A DNA stretch of 64,000 nucleotides from Ooceraea biroi. Its lineage: Eukaryota > Arthropoda > Insecta > Hymenoptera > Formicidae. The DNA lies in contig NC_039516.1 of the NCBI RefSeq assembly GCF_003672135.1, forward strand, positions 620,001 through 684,000, in the 5' to 3' direction. The translations under genes and the position numbers were made by a program. Shown one piece after another: positions 33,201 to 44,845 of the stretch. Under the pieces are notes generated by a model. That model was not told the origin of the DNA and did no database searches. It saw nothing but the letters and a program-made list of their open reading frames with translations. Positions within the stretch are counted from its first letter, which is position 1. Each line of letters opens with the position of its first letter.

Positions 33201-36200
33201 TGTTTTTCCCGAAAAACATTATAAATAAACATTTACTATTAATTTACTTTTAGGTTCAAAATACAAAAAAGTACAAGTTTTTATGTGAAACGGATGGGTT
33301 CCACCCACCTGAGTTTTTAATCCTTGACGTGATTTGGTAGGAAAACAAAGTTGTGGTTTGTTGCTAGCTGTGAAGTGCAGAAACAAATCAATTGTCTCCT
33401 GATGTGTCAGAATTCCTGTCTGCGCTGCACTATTCGCGAACTCTTCCAGATTCATAGCAGGAAGTCTAATTAAATACAAGGCAGGTCCTTAAAAAAAAAA
33501 GAATAAATATCTGATACATAAGGTCTTAACGGAACATATATAGAGTATGTGTATGCGTGTGTGTACGCATGTGTTTATTATATCAATAATTAAAATCTCA
33601 CCTAACAGTCGTCTTTGATTGGCGGAGGAAGGCTCGAGGTCTTGTCGTATACATTCCGCGGAAGCCCATCGTAACGCAGCCTCCCATATATGGATTTCTT
33701 TGCAGTTTAGCGTTTCCCGAGATAAGACGGATTCGAGTGTATGAATGTCAATGTCCACAAAACCATCAGATCTTAGTGCCATTTCTGCCTGACATAAATA
33801 GTTTTACTCAATCTCGAAACTCAATACATATATTACTGTTATTAATATTATTATTTTGACCATTTTCACATAGTACGTTTTACAATTTATCCTAAAAATG
33901 TAATCCATAAATTATTTTTAAACGAGAGTTTTAGAGAAATTTAATACGCGTGTAATTATTTTGTATTTAATACGAAATTGTACAACTATATAACATGATT
34001 TTATTCTTTCTTAATACCTACACATTATTTTATTTTTTATTCCATCTCATTTTTATTATGAAATATTTATACAACGTTAAAAATTAGTTAATTTGTTACA
34101 ATTTATCTTGTGTGTACGCCACATTTATAATAATATTAAGATAGCTGTCAATATTTGCAATTAAAGAGCTATTATGTAAAATCATTTGATAGTAACAGTA
34201 GCGATGGTGCTAAAGTGAACTTAATTGAAATAAATCATAAAATAATTTTTAGTTTGAATCGATTGTTATATTAACGTTTAGGATGGAAAAATAAACGAAA
34301 AAATATTATTTGCAATTTTACGTATTGAAGGGCATTGTATATATCATAAACCGATTTAATCGTATATAAAATATGATATTTTCACAACTTATTGAAAATC
34401 GACAAAATTTATTGAAATTGTCTGATCTTGCTTAATTGTTACACTTGATAAAATTTTGTCTATGAAACTCGATATGCTCAGCAAATATAAATAAAAAATA
34501 TAATAAACAACACATGTAAAAACTTTGCAATCTTTCTAAATAAAAACAAAAATTAATAGATGTTAAAATATGCTACATATAATTATATCAGCACATGAGA
34601 GAGCTCATATAATATATCAACACTAAAGTATGACGAATAAAAGAAATCTATTATCGGCACAATTCTCGTTTAATAAATCGATGATTATATTACAATCACT
34701 TAATAATAATTTGTTATAATAAGAGTCTTGTACATGTGTTTATATAAATATTGTCTTTCTAAAGAATTTCTGCCAAATATTTATTTAGAAAGAGCCTAAG
34801 GTACAGAATTGCTCTAAGTTGTATGCTTTTCCTAGACTACCTACAATTGAAATAACTCGAAGTAAAAATCTCGTTAAGAGATGCGCCACTTTGTTGTAAT
34901 ATCCTGAATATTACATATAAATATGCTTCGCGGACTAAATGGAGAATAAACAACAGAAGTTCTTCTTTAAATTACGAGATAACGATCTATGGTAAATGAC
35001 GACATTATTGTGCAACGCAAATTGGACTGTAAGAGACTGAACAGTTTCTTCGTAAGCAGTTTTTGCACAGCTATGTGCTTAAAAGGTTCAATATTTGCAA
35101 TATACAGGAAAATCTGTCGATTCACTTTCACTTAGCTAACTATTTGATTCGTCGTTATGCTAGATATGTCACTGCGATTGATTTTGCCATACTCGTACTC
35201 GTCCGTCAAGCTATCCTGATACATAATGTTTTGCGTGATCTCGACCTGATCGAATTTATTGTCCGGAAAGTAAGGTTCACTTCGCGTCCGGAAAAGCGAA
35301 AAGGACAAGTGCTCATCCGCGAGGATGTTCGTGCAACAATCATTCTCCGAGAGGCTCAAACAGTGTGGCACTATCGACAATCCACCATTGAAAGTCTCGC
35401 AATTGTCATCGCTCAGACCTTCGTTGCTCTTGCATGCGCGCCGATATCACAAACTGTTGAATTTATTATCGCAAATGCAATAATGCAAATTCGAGGTGTG
35501 ATCGACCGAGTCGCTGGAGGGGCTCGAGTCATTTTCGAGTGTCCCGTTCAGGTCTTTATCGTTCAAAGTAATGGCTCTTAGCGTCCTTTGCGTTTGACTT
35601 ACTTGTGCGTCGATTACCTCCCAGCAACGTTGCATGAGATTCGGTTCTTCGAACAATCGAGACTGACTCAGAAGCAAGCACGCGTTCTTCGCCGTTAGAC
35701 TCGTTTCCAAATAATTGACGCACGCGCGTGCTAAGTGCGGGACTATATATTTTTTCGCAACGTACAGCGTCGCCAGAACTGTGTCCGCTTCCAGTTGCAC
35801 TTCGTCGCAATACATGTACCTTGGAAAATTATATATTAAAATTATACAAAGCTGTACATTCTTTTTTTTCTTGGTAAGAAATAGAAGCTAACACTGTTCA
35901 ACAAAAAATGACTTCTTTTCCAACACCGAAACGAGACTAGTCGTTTTTTATCATTTTTCGGACACTGAATCCGGTTTCCAAATTGCTCCAAATCGCGTCA
36001 CAAATTTATATCACAAATGATATTCAATCGGAAGAAAACCATTTGATTCCCTAAGACCTTGATAGCCAAATGCATTTTCTTCGATCATTCTTGATAAGAT
36101 TTCCAGGAATATATTTCTGAAAATTTTCTCTGCTTGGGCTCACCTCAGCAGCGCGAGAAAGGCGGCTGGCTCGACATCAGGCACTTCTATGTCTCTTTTA

Positions 36201-39200
36201 TTTTCCGGCAATCCCCCATAAAACATGGCATAAAATACAGAGCTACCAGTAGCGAGGACGTATTTGTGTGCTGGTATGGTTTGTGTGTGACCTATGATGT
36301 ACATGAAGTACGATTTAATATCTTGCTAGCAGCAAGGCGATCAGGAAACGTAGAGCAAATATGTATACCTGGACTACCAACAATGAATATAATATCAGCC
36401 ATGAGGTGATTGTTGAACATGGCCGCGTTTCGTTCTCGAACAGTAGGCTTCGTCGCTTGCCAGTTAGGGTCTTGGGTGCAGTCTCCGGGTGATGGTAGAT
36501 TCAACTGGGTTATAGGCGATGACAGGGAAGACAGAGGTGATGCAGGAGCACTTAGTGGCTGATTCACTGCGATCCCTTCACGTTGTAACACGATGGATGA
36601 AGAGAGTGGGCTCACCGAGGGCGGTGAATCTGATGTATTGCTTGGAGATTCCGCTAAAAGACAAAGTATTTTTCGTGTTAAATCTATATCGAACATCATT
36701 TAGAAAATTTAGGAAATACTATTTATTTCCTGTATTAATATACACATTATTATAGTATGCGTTACGATAATAAATGAAACTGACACTTATACTATAGTAT
36801 GTAATAAACGAAATTTTTTTAAAAACATTTTCAAGCGATATTGTTTAGAATTAACGAAAATGTCATTGAGCAATACTAAAAAATTTACTAAAATTTACTG
36901 AAATACTAAATTCACTAGAAATGCAAATAAATCCTTGAAAAATAGGCAGTATACATCTTATAATCGTAATCTTCTTCCTCGTACTTTTCTTGTACATCAC
37001 GCACCGTCGTGTATCTTCACTACTACTTTGTAATTGTTAATTTCCCTTTCAAGTTTCTTTCAAGTCTCTCTCAGTTGCAGAGGGAAACAAGGTTATGTAA
37101 GAACGTTGGGTTCACGCGGATTTGAAATTGTTTGCACGCAGTTTCCGATCAACATATCCGTCAGTTAAAGCAAATAACGTGCTCGCGACACATCCACTAC
37201 ACTTTTTCGCGAGCAAATCAGAGGCATCGAAAAAAAAAAACTTATTTTTAACGTCACATTTCAATCATTTCTTCGAATGTACATTATGCCACCGACGTTG
37301 GAAAATAACGACGATTCTTAATATCGCAATCCAGCACAACTTTATGTGATCTCTGGCTAATGTTCTTCTTTTTGTATTCTCAATTGTTACGAGTGTTCCT
37401 TCGAGCAAGCACTTCCATGATATTTTGTTTGTGCGTGTGTGGGGGGGGGACGAGTGGTGGGGGGGTGTGCGTGCATAGATAGAAGGATAAATAAATATAT
37501 ACGCTACAAAAAACAGAAAAAGAGATATACATGATAAAAGCACGTGTGTTCCTATAGTTGAAAAATTAATGCAGCTTTCGTTGATATTTGCAACACGAGC
37601 AACGAAATTTGCATCTCGTTTCATAGCTATATGACGTTACGCACTGTATGTTCACAGTTATGATGACTGCACTTGCACAAACGGCAACAAATTAATAAAC
37701 ATATAAAAATTTATAAACATAAACAAATTTACAATGAATTGATCTGCTTGCAGTGGAATATATATTGATAGACAGTCATTTCGAGGATTATTGATCAATT
37801 ATCAAACTTGAGCGATTCGTCTTTTTTTTTTTATTTGCATTCAAATGTAACACATGAGATAAATAAAAGATGATTTTTATCTCATCCATTATCGGGTAAT
37901 CAACATTTATTAATTATTATGTGGAGCATCATCGATATAATTATAACATCTATTAATCTATTTTATGCAAGACACGCAAGGGAGTAATATTACACGATCA
38001 TTTTTGGTAGAAAATAAAATAAAAAATAAAAAATCACGTTTGGAGAAACGTAATTTTAGGATAATTTTAAAACAGGATTTAGAATAAGAGGAATTTGACA
38101 GAGATGTTGTACACACGTTTACTGTATGAATAATTTTACAAATATTTACTTCCAACGTGGTTCGTACGATTGGAAAATCGTAAGATCGCGATTGACCATT
38201 TCGCGGTGCTTCATTCTGCGGGCGCATACATTGTACATATATAAATAGCGAACTCTCGCTCATTCATACGCGTGACATATACACAAAAGCGATATTTTTC
38301 TCCTCTCTTTGTCTGTCTCACCGTTCACCCAGGCATTGGTTTGCTTGACAGCAACGTTGTCTTGAAAGCGCTTCATCGGCTTGGTGGAGATCTTCGAGTA
38401 GAGATTCGACATTGCCATTGTCGTCGCACCTCCGTCCGATCTTTTCCGCCGTGTCGTAAACTATCCTCGCGCGTGCGGCACCAGAGCGGCTTCGTGCGTA
38501 TCGGTTACGCGGCCGCCATTTCCTACGCACGGGCGCTACTGTCGAGGGGCGCAGCCGCCGTATCGGTCGATAGACCCCGACGACCCAGAGAAGGAGAAGA
38601 GATAGAACTATAGTAATAGATAGAGGGGAAGGAGGGGATGCAGAGGGGGGAGATGCTAAAGATCTATTGCTGTGTTGAAATTTCTAATAATAAATAATTA
38701 TTTAATAATAATTTAATGATTATTTATGATCAAATCTAAATATTTGATTTCTTGTAGGCCAAAATAGCATTTTTTAATTATTATTCAAATAAATAAATAA
38801 TTATCAATTTTTCGAAATTCTATCATAAACAAAATCTTCCCTATCGCAGATATAATTTATTTTTAATAATCTTCACCTAAACATGGAGCAAAAAATCGTT
38901 TGCAATATATTCTATATAATTGAAATACAGTTATATTGCAACAATGTTGCAATTTTGCGAATTACAGTGCAATATTGCAGAGACATGTTCATTTATAGGT
39001 GCATACATGTCGGATAGAATTTGTAATATTTATTAGATTTCTCTGTCTTAATTTTCATATTTTTCTTCCATAAAATAAATTATGAACATCAGATGTCGAT
39101 GATTTCTTTTCATTCTAAAATTATATGTGCTTACTATTTTGTAAAAGTCGTTTCGAATATTAAATCGAACAAAGTTAATGTTTATCTATAAAAACAATTA

Positions 39201-42200
39201 TCTTTTTTTTAAATACGATATATTCATTAAGGGAGTTTAAAAAAACGAAATTTCAAAACCAGAATTAAAATCTCAACTGGGTGTCTTGAACGTAGCTCAC
39301 AACACTTGCCTGGCCATTTAAAGTACTCAATCCACTTGTAAAATTTTCATGCACATTTCATGCAACTTTAATCATATTATCTGATTATTCTGAATAAGTT
39401 TCAGATGGTTTTATCCTTTGAAAATAAAACTTTTATCTCTGTTCTTAAAAAATGCAAGGCTTTGCTATGATGAAATGAATTATAGAGATTATGTTAACAA
39501 AGATATTGGTCAAACAAAATATTATTCATATTTTGACTTACATTTAATGCAAATTTAATCGAAAATGTGCTGAATATTGAAACTGAAATTTCAAGAAAAA
39601 AGTATATATATTTATGTTAAAACAATTGTGACTTTATATTTGAATAATTTGAAGATCATGTTTTATTCAGTTTCTTAAAATATTTTCAATTTATTGTTAT
39701 ATTAATATATATTTAAAAGTCAGTTTATACGCAGTAACATTGTTGGTAGTGACGAACATTTTGCGTGTACGTGTGCGTGCATATGTAATATATTTTTGAT
39801 GATGCAAATATAATTGTTTCTGTTATGCGTAGATCCTAGTTTGTTCGTTTTGAGGTTTGCGCATAAACTAGAATTCGGTGAGAAAACTCACGCCGTGTCT
39901 ATGACGGCCTCAAGAATAGTTCAAAGAATGAAAAGAGACAGTATTCATAGTGGACGTAGACCATCAGGTTTATGTGGTGCAGGTAGGAAACTTTTCTATA
40001 AGATTTCTTTTAATATAAAGATTTATTTTAATAATATTTCATTATAAATATTATTGTTTCTCCGTAATAGCTTTACTAATCGCTGCGCGGTTACATGAAT
40101 TCAACAGATCACCCAATGACATTATAAAAATTGTTAAAGTACACGAATCTACTTTACGTAAAAGGTAAAATAATTATTTAAATATAATTGTTAATTACAA
40201 AAATACAATTATTATTATTTAAAAATATAATTATTTAAATTAATAATAATAATTATTTAAGTCGGGGTACTTACAATATATACTTCTTTATACGTATAAT
40301 GGAAGTAGATTTATAGTAATGGCAGATTTCTCTTTTACGTTTTCTCTAACATAGGTTGATGGAATTTGGCGATACACCATCCAGTGCTCTGACATTGGAC
40401 GAATTTATGACGGTAGATTTAGAAGAAGAACAAGATCCTCCAGCATTTAAAGCAGCACGTAAGAAAGATAAGGAGCGTTTACAAAAGGTACGTTTCTTTT
40501 TTAAATATTGTTTCTCCCTTAAATTGTAACTGTAATTGTATCTTGAAATTTAATTTAACTAAACAAAAAAAGGCTGTGATTTATAAGATATAATAATATA
40601 TAGACTACAGAATATTATTTTATTAATAAATAATATTTGCTTCTTTTAGTTAGAAAACATAGACACAGAAATAAGCGAGCTACAAGCGGAAATCGACAAA
40701 CAGTTGGAAGATTACAGAATAGGAAAAGTAAGAAAACGAAAGGACGGTGAGTATATTTTCATTATCTACATTATTTTAAGTATAAAAAGAAAAAATAGTA
40801 ATAAATGTAAAAGAGGAAAGGGATAACGTGTAATAGAGATTTATTATTTCTTTGATTGTTTCAATATTCTGCATAGTCAATTGATACTTGTAAATAGATT
40901 TTACAAGTTCTTCTTTTGGAGTCACGTCGATCGCATAAATTATTAAGTAAATAGACGAAGAAAAATCAAGCACAATTGTTATTTAAGAAATTATGTCTCA
41001 GATATGGTAGATGCATTGTGTAGTCAAGTGTATTAAATCCGTCTGATTTTGGCTCTTTCGTAAATAATTAAAATCTAGCAGCAGTGTCAAACAAAAGTGA
41101 AATATGCAGGTGATACATGGGATCACATACAATCCTATATTATTTTTCCTATAAGAAAAAAATAAGAGAAATGAATAAGAAGAGAGAATAGAATATTTTC
41201 TTTATTATTCAATGATTATATCTATTAATACAAAATTGTTTACAGTATTATCTAAAGAGACCGAAGTAGAGACTGAAGACGCAGATAGATTTGTTCGGGA
41301 AAGCAATTTAAGCATAATCCAAAGATATGTCGAGAACAATGTTGACAATCCTGATGAGGAAATTCAAGATGATATAATAAATAAAAATAATAATTCTCTC
41401 ATTACTGGATTAGGTAAGCATTTAGGAAATAATATTATTTCTTATTTTATTGAGTTATCAACGAAACTTTGTAACTTTGATTGACTTACATACAGGTCCA
41501 GACATAGCATCGATGATGTTCGCAAACGATCATTCAAATGAATACAAAGAGAAAGCAGATAACAATTTGGAAGATAAGGTAAGCGTTCTTTTTTTGTTGA
41601 ATTTGATTATGTTATTTTTATTATATGTATAATATTTGCGAGTATACATATAATAAAATAGCATTTTATTAATACATATAATATTTGCGAGGAAACCACA
41701 TAAGGTATAAATCATCGATTTGGCCGAATTTTGGCAGATAGGTCGGGAAAGAAGATTGATCCACGTTCGGCCGTTTGCTCAAACATTCAAATATTATCGA
41801 GATAATTATCGTTGACCCATGTTGTGAGAGTGACACGTCAGCAATTCGCGCCTAGTGGATTGTAATTTCAGCTTTTAATTGTTATTTCTCTTCCGACTCT
41901 AAAAGGATTTATTTTCTTGTATATATCCAATAATTAATCCATTCCTATTTATCAATAGGAACGGTTAATGGATTATGTACAAGGAAATGAATTTTTTTGA
42001 AAAAAATGTGAAGGCTCCAAATGAGATCCTTGAGAAAGTCCTGAGGACACCACAATTTCTCTGGAAAAACCATCATTAAATTATTTGAGATCTATTAGAT
42101 ATAAAACTTGATAGTCAACTCAAGAAGTTTCTATTTCAAGAGCTCCTAGATTATTAATTAGAATTGCATAATTAACACTGTCGAAAATCTTCCTAAAATC

Positions 42201-43637
42201 GGTATATGTAGCGTCCACCTGGAATAATCTCTCTACAGCTACAACAATATAATCATGATACGTTATAAGAGATAGTAAGGACCAATCGATTAGTTATTAA
42301 GGGATCTAAACCTGATTAACAGTAATCCCAAGTAGATTAGAAAAAATTATGTTAAACATATCGCACTGCCAGCATACAATTATGCTAATAAAAATTAAAT
42401 TCATTAAAATAATTTAAAAGAACATTAGCCGGCTTAATCACATTATTAGGCTGTGACATTGTACATAAGAGTACCATCAGTATCGTTAATAAAGGATAGA
42501 TGAGGAAGATTATAATTCTCAGTGATTACAAAGTCGAAATCCGATGACACAATCCTTGTTTATTATTGGTTTATAGGTGGCAATAGAAAATATTAGTACA
42601 TGCATTATTTATTTATTAAGTACCTGAAATAATTAGAAAATACTTTTCTTTGTAGACTGTCGAGGATATTCATACGAGTGATATTGATGATGAGGAATTG
42701 GACAGTTATATTCTTACGGAAAAAGAAACACGATATAAATCAGCCCTTTGGAATAAAGTAAACGCTGATTATCTTGTCCAGCAAAAAGAGAAAGAAGAGA
42801 AGCGTTTAAAAGAGAAGGAAGAAGGTAAACCTGAGAAAAAAAGAAGAAGAACAACTTCTAGAAAGAATAAAATACCTGCGAATACTGTGGGTGAGTTGAT
42901 ATTTATTTTTCTTCTCCATAGTAATTTAATCATCATCGAATATTTTCCTTATTGTTCTTTCCCTTAGGCGAAGCAATTGAGAAAATGTTACAAGAGAAAA
43001 AGATATCTACCAAAATTAATTATGAAGTGTTAAAAAGCCTAAATAATCAACAGCGAAACAGTCAAGAATTACATACCACGAATACAAAATCAAAATTAGA
43101 TGACGCAACAAATTTGAGTAAACCGTAAGTACATATTATTATGCAATTATGACTGTAAAAATTGATCGTAATCGATTATAAGTGCAAGATCAGTTATTAA
43201 TACAATGATTATTCTGTTTTTTTTTTAGAGTAACACTCAGTTCTTCTGTAAAGTCTACAGAAGTTTCGCTAAAGAGAAAACATTATTCGGTTAAATCGAG
43301 TACACAGAATTCAAGAATTATAGATAAGACGTCAAAGGATGAAGAATTTACAAAAAATTCACAAAAAGATATCAAGTCAATGGATATTGGTGAACCCATA
43401 GAAGACACGTCGGAAATTGGTATGCAATTTTTTTCTACTTTTTATTTTCAGATTCTTTCTTTTCATTGCACATACTGTGTCATTGTTATTATTAAATCTA
43501 TTTCTGTTGTAGTGTTTGAAAATTGTTGTCTGGATGAAGAAGAATCCGACGCCGCTGAAATGTCCCTTGGACAAATGCTTGAATCTCATGCGATATCCGA
43601 GACTGAATTTTGCGATGATGACTATCAGTATGATTAG
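27209..43637 (+). CDS. BRF1: TFIIIB 90 kDa subunit BRF1
   Basis: Fourteen exons: 27209-27422, 27500-27584, 27667-27803, 28078-28182, 39833-39982, 40071-40164, 40355-40487, 40650-40746, 41246-41413, 41496-41578, 42656-42890, 42968-43124, 43229-43419, 43513-43637; 657 residues (human 677). BRF1 joins TBP and BDP1 in TFIIIB to recruit RNA polymerase III to tRNA and 5S genes. Seen: a zinc ribbon (Cys 6, 9, 25, 28 in CRNC and CIEC), then ESRGITLQNARKG, two TFIIB-type cyclin repeats (NLHLTRGRKQAHNQAA, then GEKTHAVSMTASRIVQRMKR and GRRPSGLCGA), a coiled acidic/basic linker, the BRF homology region with DDEELDSYILTEKE, REAIEKMLQEKKIS-type text (exon 12), and an acidic end. Every junction keeps phase. 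Intron 4 is 11,650 bp and contains the BTBD6 gene; intron 3 looks U12-type. Confidence 0.95.
27837..27925. repeat. AT-rich tandem duplication in BRF1 intron 3
   Basis: A unit of about 42 bp made of AATTAATATT, ATTATTATTA and TTTTCTTAT occurs twice in a row. It lies inside the proposed U12-type intron and is probably polymorphic. Confidence 0.6.
28183..32491. other. BRF1 intron 4, left part
   Basis: AT-rich intronic DNA between BRF1 exon 4 and the 3' end of the nested BTBD6 gene. It holds a 600 bp foldback element (28771-29370) and a C-run/AC microsatellite (about 29605-29633). No exon of BRF1 fits here, because exon 4 joins exon 5 at 39833 in phase with the conserved sequence intact. Confidence 0.65.
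28771..29370. mobile_element. 600 bp foldback element in BRF1 intron 4
   Basis: TGTACAC at 28771 and TGTACAA on minus at 29370 begin long inverted arms. Matching blocks include ATTCTATGGAACAT, AAAAATTCTAA-ATGAAAAT and the AAGCGATTA/GTTCATCAAT region, with further weaker pairing (AACTT-CG-GT-CGG-TATGTC) toward the centre. Arms total about 185 bp and the centre is AT-rich. Nothing is encoded, so it is a large non-autonomous element. Confidence 0.75.
32492..38418 (-). CDS. BTBD6: BTB-BACK-PHR protein, BTBD6/BTBD3 type (lute)
   Basis: Seven exons on the minus strand: 38418-38322, 36653-36369, 36291-36144, 35819-35603, 33788-33602, 33487-33309, 32956-32492; 525 residues. BTBD6 is a Cullin-3 substrate adaptor; its Drosophila counterpart is lute. 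Seen: a Ser/Pro-rich N-terminus, then RERNAAMFNNHLMADIIFIV opening the BTB domain (about 107-225), PAHKYVLATGSSVFYAMFYG, YMYCDEVQLEADTVLATLYV, the BACK region (QRCWEVIDAQAEMAL to LYLIRLPAM, about 235-340), and a PHR domain (about 372-525) with CHRFQSCAYRSNQWRYRGRC, FGLYGSS and a C-terminal GQIPELIFYGPPSDD. All phases match, including the first exon (MAMSNLYSKISTKPMKRF), which is otherwise supported only by phase and donor. The whole gene lies in BRF1 intron 4, opposite strand. The intron after exon 4 stays coding-like. Confidence 0.93.
33185..33232. repeat. Near-perfect 48 bp palindrome in BTBD6 intron 6
   Basis: AATGTTTATTTTTAATGTTT and TTC pair with GAAAAACATTATAAATAAAC and ATT around a 3-base centre, with one or two mismatches. 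It lies within a short intron that is spliced between conserved exons, and may be a small MITE footprint. Confidence 0.6.
33789..35131. other. BTBD6 intron 4, AT-rich remainder
   Basis: Apart from the coding-like extension described separately, this intronic DNA is strongly AT-rich and shows no open frame, TIR pair or RNA gene. It includes a possible poly(A) signal on the minus strand at about 34785-34780. Confidence 0.6.
35132..35602 (-). other. Coding-like extension of BTBD6 exon 4 into the following intron
   Basis: Reading on past the exon 4 donor (GCA CAA then GTAAGT) in the exon frame gives 51 codons, one TGA at 35449-35447, then 104 further open codons to TAA at 35134-35132. The stretch is much richer in GC than the intron beyond it. 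The peptide before the TGA is Ser/Asp-rich (NDSSPSSDSVDHTS); after it come DDNCETFNGG and a long Asp/Ser/Tyr-rich run. A minus-strand AATAAA lies at about 34785-34780. It could be an alternative 3' terminal exon or retained intron giving a BTB-only protein, with a longer product if the UGA is read through or spliced around. Confidence 0.5.
37434..37472 (+). repeat. G-rich tract with quadruplex potential
   Basis: Within BTBD6 intron 1 there is a run of about ten G, then GACGAGTGGT, then a run of about seven G, flanked by TG repeats. Four G-tracts can be drawn from it on the + strand. It may simply be a decayed microsatellite. Confidence 0.45.
38419..38640 (-). promoter_or_regulatory. GC- and CpG-rich 5' UTR / promoter of BTBD6
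   Basis: Immediately upstream (on minus) of the BTBD6 start codon, GC and CpG rise sharply over about 200 bp against a 70-75% AT surround, including GCGGCCGC. This is where the transcription start of the nested gene is expected. No TATA box is seen. Confidence 0.5.
38641..39832. other. BRF1 intron 4, right end
   Basis: AT-rich sequence between the 5' end of nested BTBD6 and BRF1 exon 5. It contains a TATTGCAACAATGTTGCAAT-type small palindrome at about 38931-38960 and no gene. Confidence 0.55.
41990..42560 (-). mobile_element. Decayed non-LTR retrotransposon (LINE) reverse-transcriptase remnant
   Basis: Read on minus within BRF1 intron 10, one frame gives QVDATYTDFRKIFDSVN, then after two stops EIVVSSGLSQGSHLEPSHFF. 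These match the RT fingers/palm motif YTDFSKAFDSVNH and the SQGSHLGPLLF motif of Jockey/CR1-type elements. Stop codons and lost residues (Lys-Ala to Lys-Ile, Gly-Pro to Glu-Pro) show it is dead. Flanks up to about 42560 (minus upstream) look like further decayed coding sequence. The ends of the copy cannot be fixed. Confidence 0.75.
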
Positions 43638-44845
43638 AAATTTTTATATTTATGTACTTTATATGTAATTATTTGATATTAATTATTATGTGTAAAAACT
43701 GTGTGTATGTGCAATTACACACGTATTTATATGCATTAATTTAGTAATATATGCATTTCTCAAGCTATTTTATGAAATATAAATTTCTGCAATAATAACT
43801 TACAAGATGTGCTACATCATAATAAGATTCCGTGTTTAAAAAGATTAGTTTCATCCATTATTCCAATAATTCATGTCTGCACATCTTTACACAACTTAGT
43901 GCCCGACTCATCCCCTATACGTGCCAGAGCATCATAGATTGAAACTCCAAAACAAAGTAAGCGATCTTTTGTTTTTACATCACAATTAGGGTTTTGGGAA
44001 GTTTATCTGACACTCTTTCTTTTTTTCTCTCTTTTTCTGTCCACCCTGTTCCACCCTCTTCTCGCCAGTTCTCCCCATCTTCCTCTCCGGAATTGTAAAT
44101 TTACCTCATTTCTTCGGAATGTATTAAATTTTACATTTAAATTCAACGATGTCTCGCAACATGTTAACTTTTATATATAGTTTTTTAATTTAAGAACGTC
44201 GAAATATGCCAATTTTACTTGTTAACTCGAGAACGTTGGAATACGTTAATTTTTATATTTTAACTTAAGAATCACAATTCATGTAACACTTTACTGCATC
44301 TGCAGAAATGTATTAATTTTTATATTAAAACTTAAGAATATTTGTTCGCATAACGCTGTACCTCACGATTTTTATATTTTAATTCAAAACATTTACTCAT
44401 GTATCGCTCTCTGTGCTATACATGTTCAGTAGCACATCAATCTTTATATTTCTATGCAAACATTTGTTCATGTACATAATTTACGTGCATATTAATATTT
44501 TAATAAGTAATAAGTAATTTATTACATATATTTAATAAATAATAAGTAATTTATCACATATATTTCATATGTATGTTAATGCATGTTAAAATTATTTCTT
44601 GTGATAATAGACATTGTCACTTGATGGATCAATAGAATGCCTCGATTGAAACTAATGATAACATCATACATCGGACCATATATTACGTCAGTATGATTTC
44701 TGGCACGTTAGTACACGTTCGTTAAACGAATGGTCAACGTGATAAATACAGTTATTTGTAATATCAAAGCAATTTTCAATAAATATAATAATAAATATAA
44801 ATTAATTGACATTGATTATTAAGATTGCTAGAAAAGTGTACTTCA
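43638..44845. other. Spacer between BRF1 and the gustatory receptor
   Basis: Contains the BRF1 3' UTR, a CT-rich stretch (about 44015-44095) and a decayed tandem array (44085-44520) annotated separately. No gene is seen. Confidence 0.6.
44085..44520. repeat. Degenerate minisatellite, unit about 60-65 bp
   Basis: A pattern of GTTAATTTTTATATTTTAAC, TTAAGAA and a variable GTTCG/CATGTA part recurs about six to seven times with heavy divergence. It looks like an old tandem expansion. Confidence 0.6.

Noticed and set aside
35447..35449. Selenocysteine as the reading of the BTBD6 UGA
   Set aside because: There is no known selenoprotein in this family, and many Hymenoptera are thought to lack the selenocysteine machinery; ordinary readthrough or alternative splicing is simpler.
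35063..35581. Plus-strand open frame of 172 codons opposite BTBD6 exon 4 and its intron
   Set aside because: It is the antisense shadow of a coding-like minus-strand block; the peptide resembles nothing, and the minus frame continues a conserved BTB exon.
38318..38530. Minus-strand frame of 70 codons over BTBD6 exon 1
   Set aside because: It is a different frame from the one that joins exon 2 in phase, starts at a non-ATG-supported position and is best seen as 5' UTR plus shadow.
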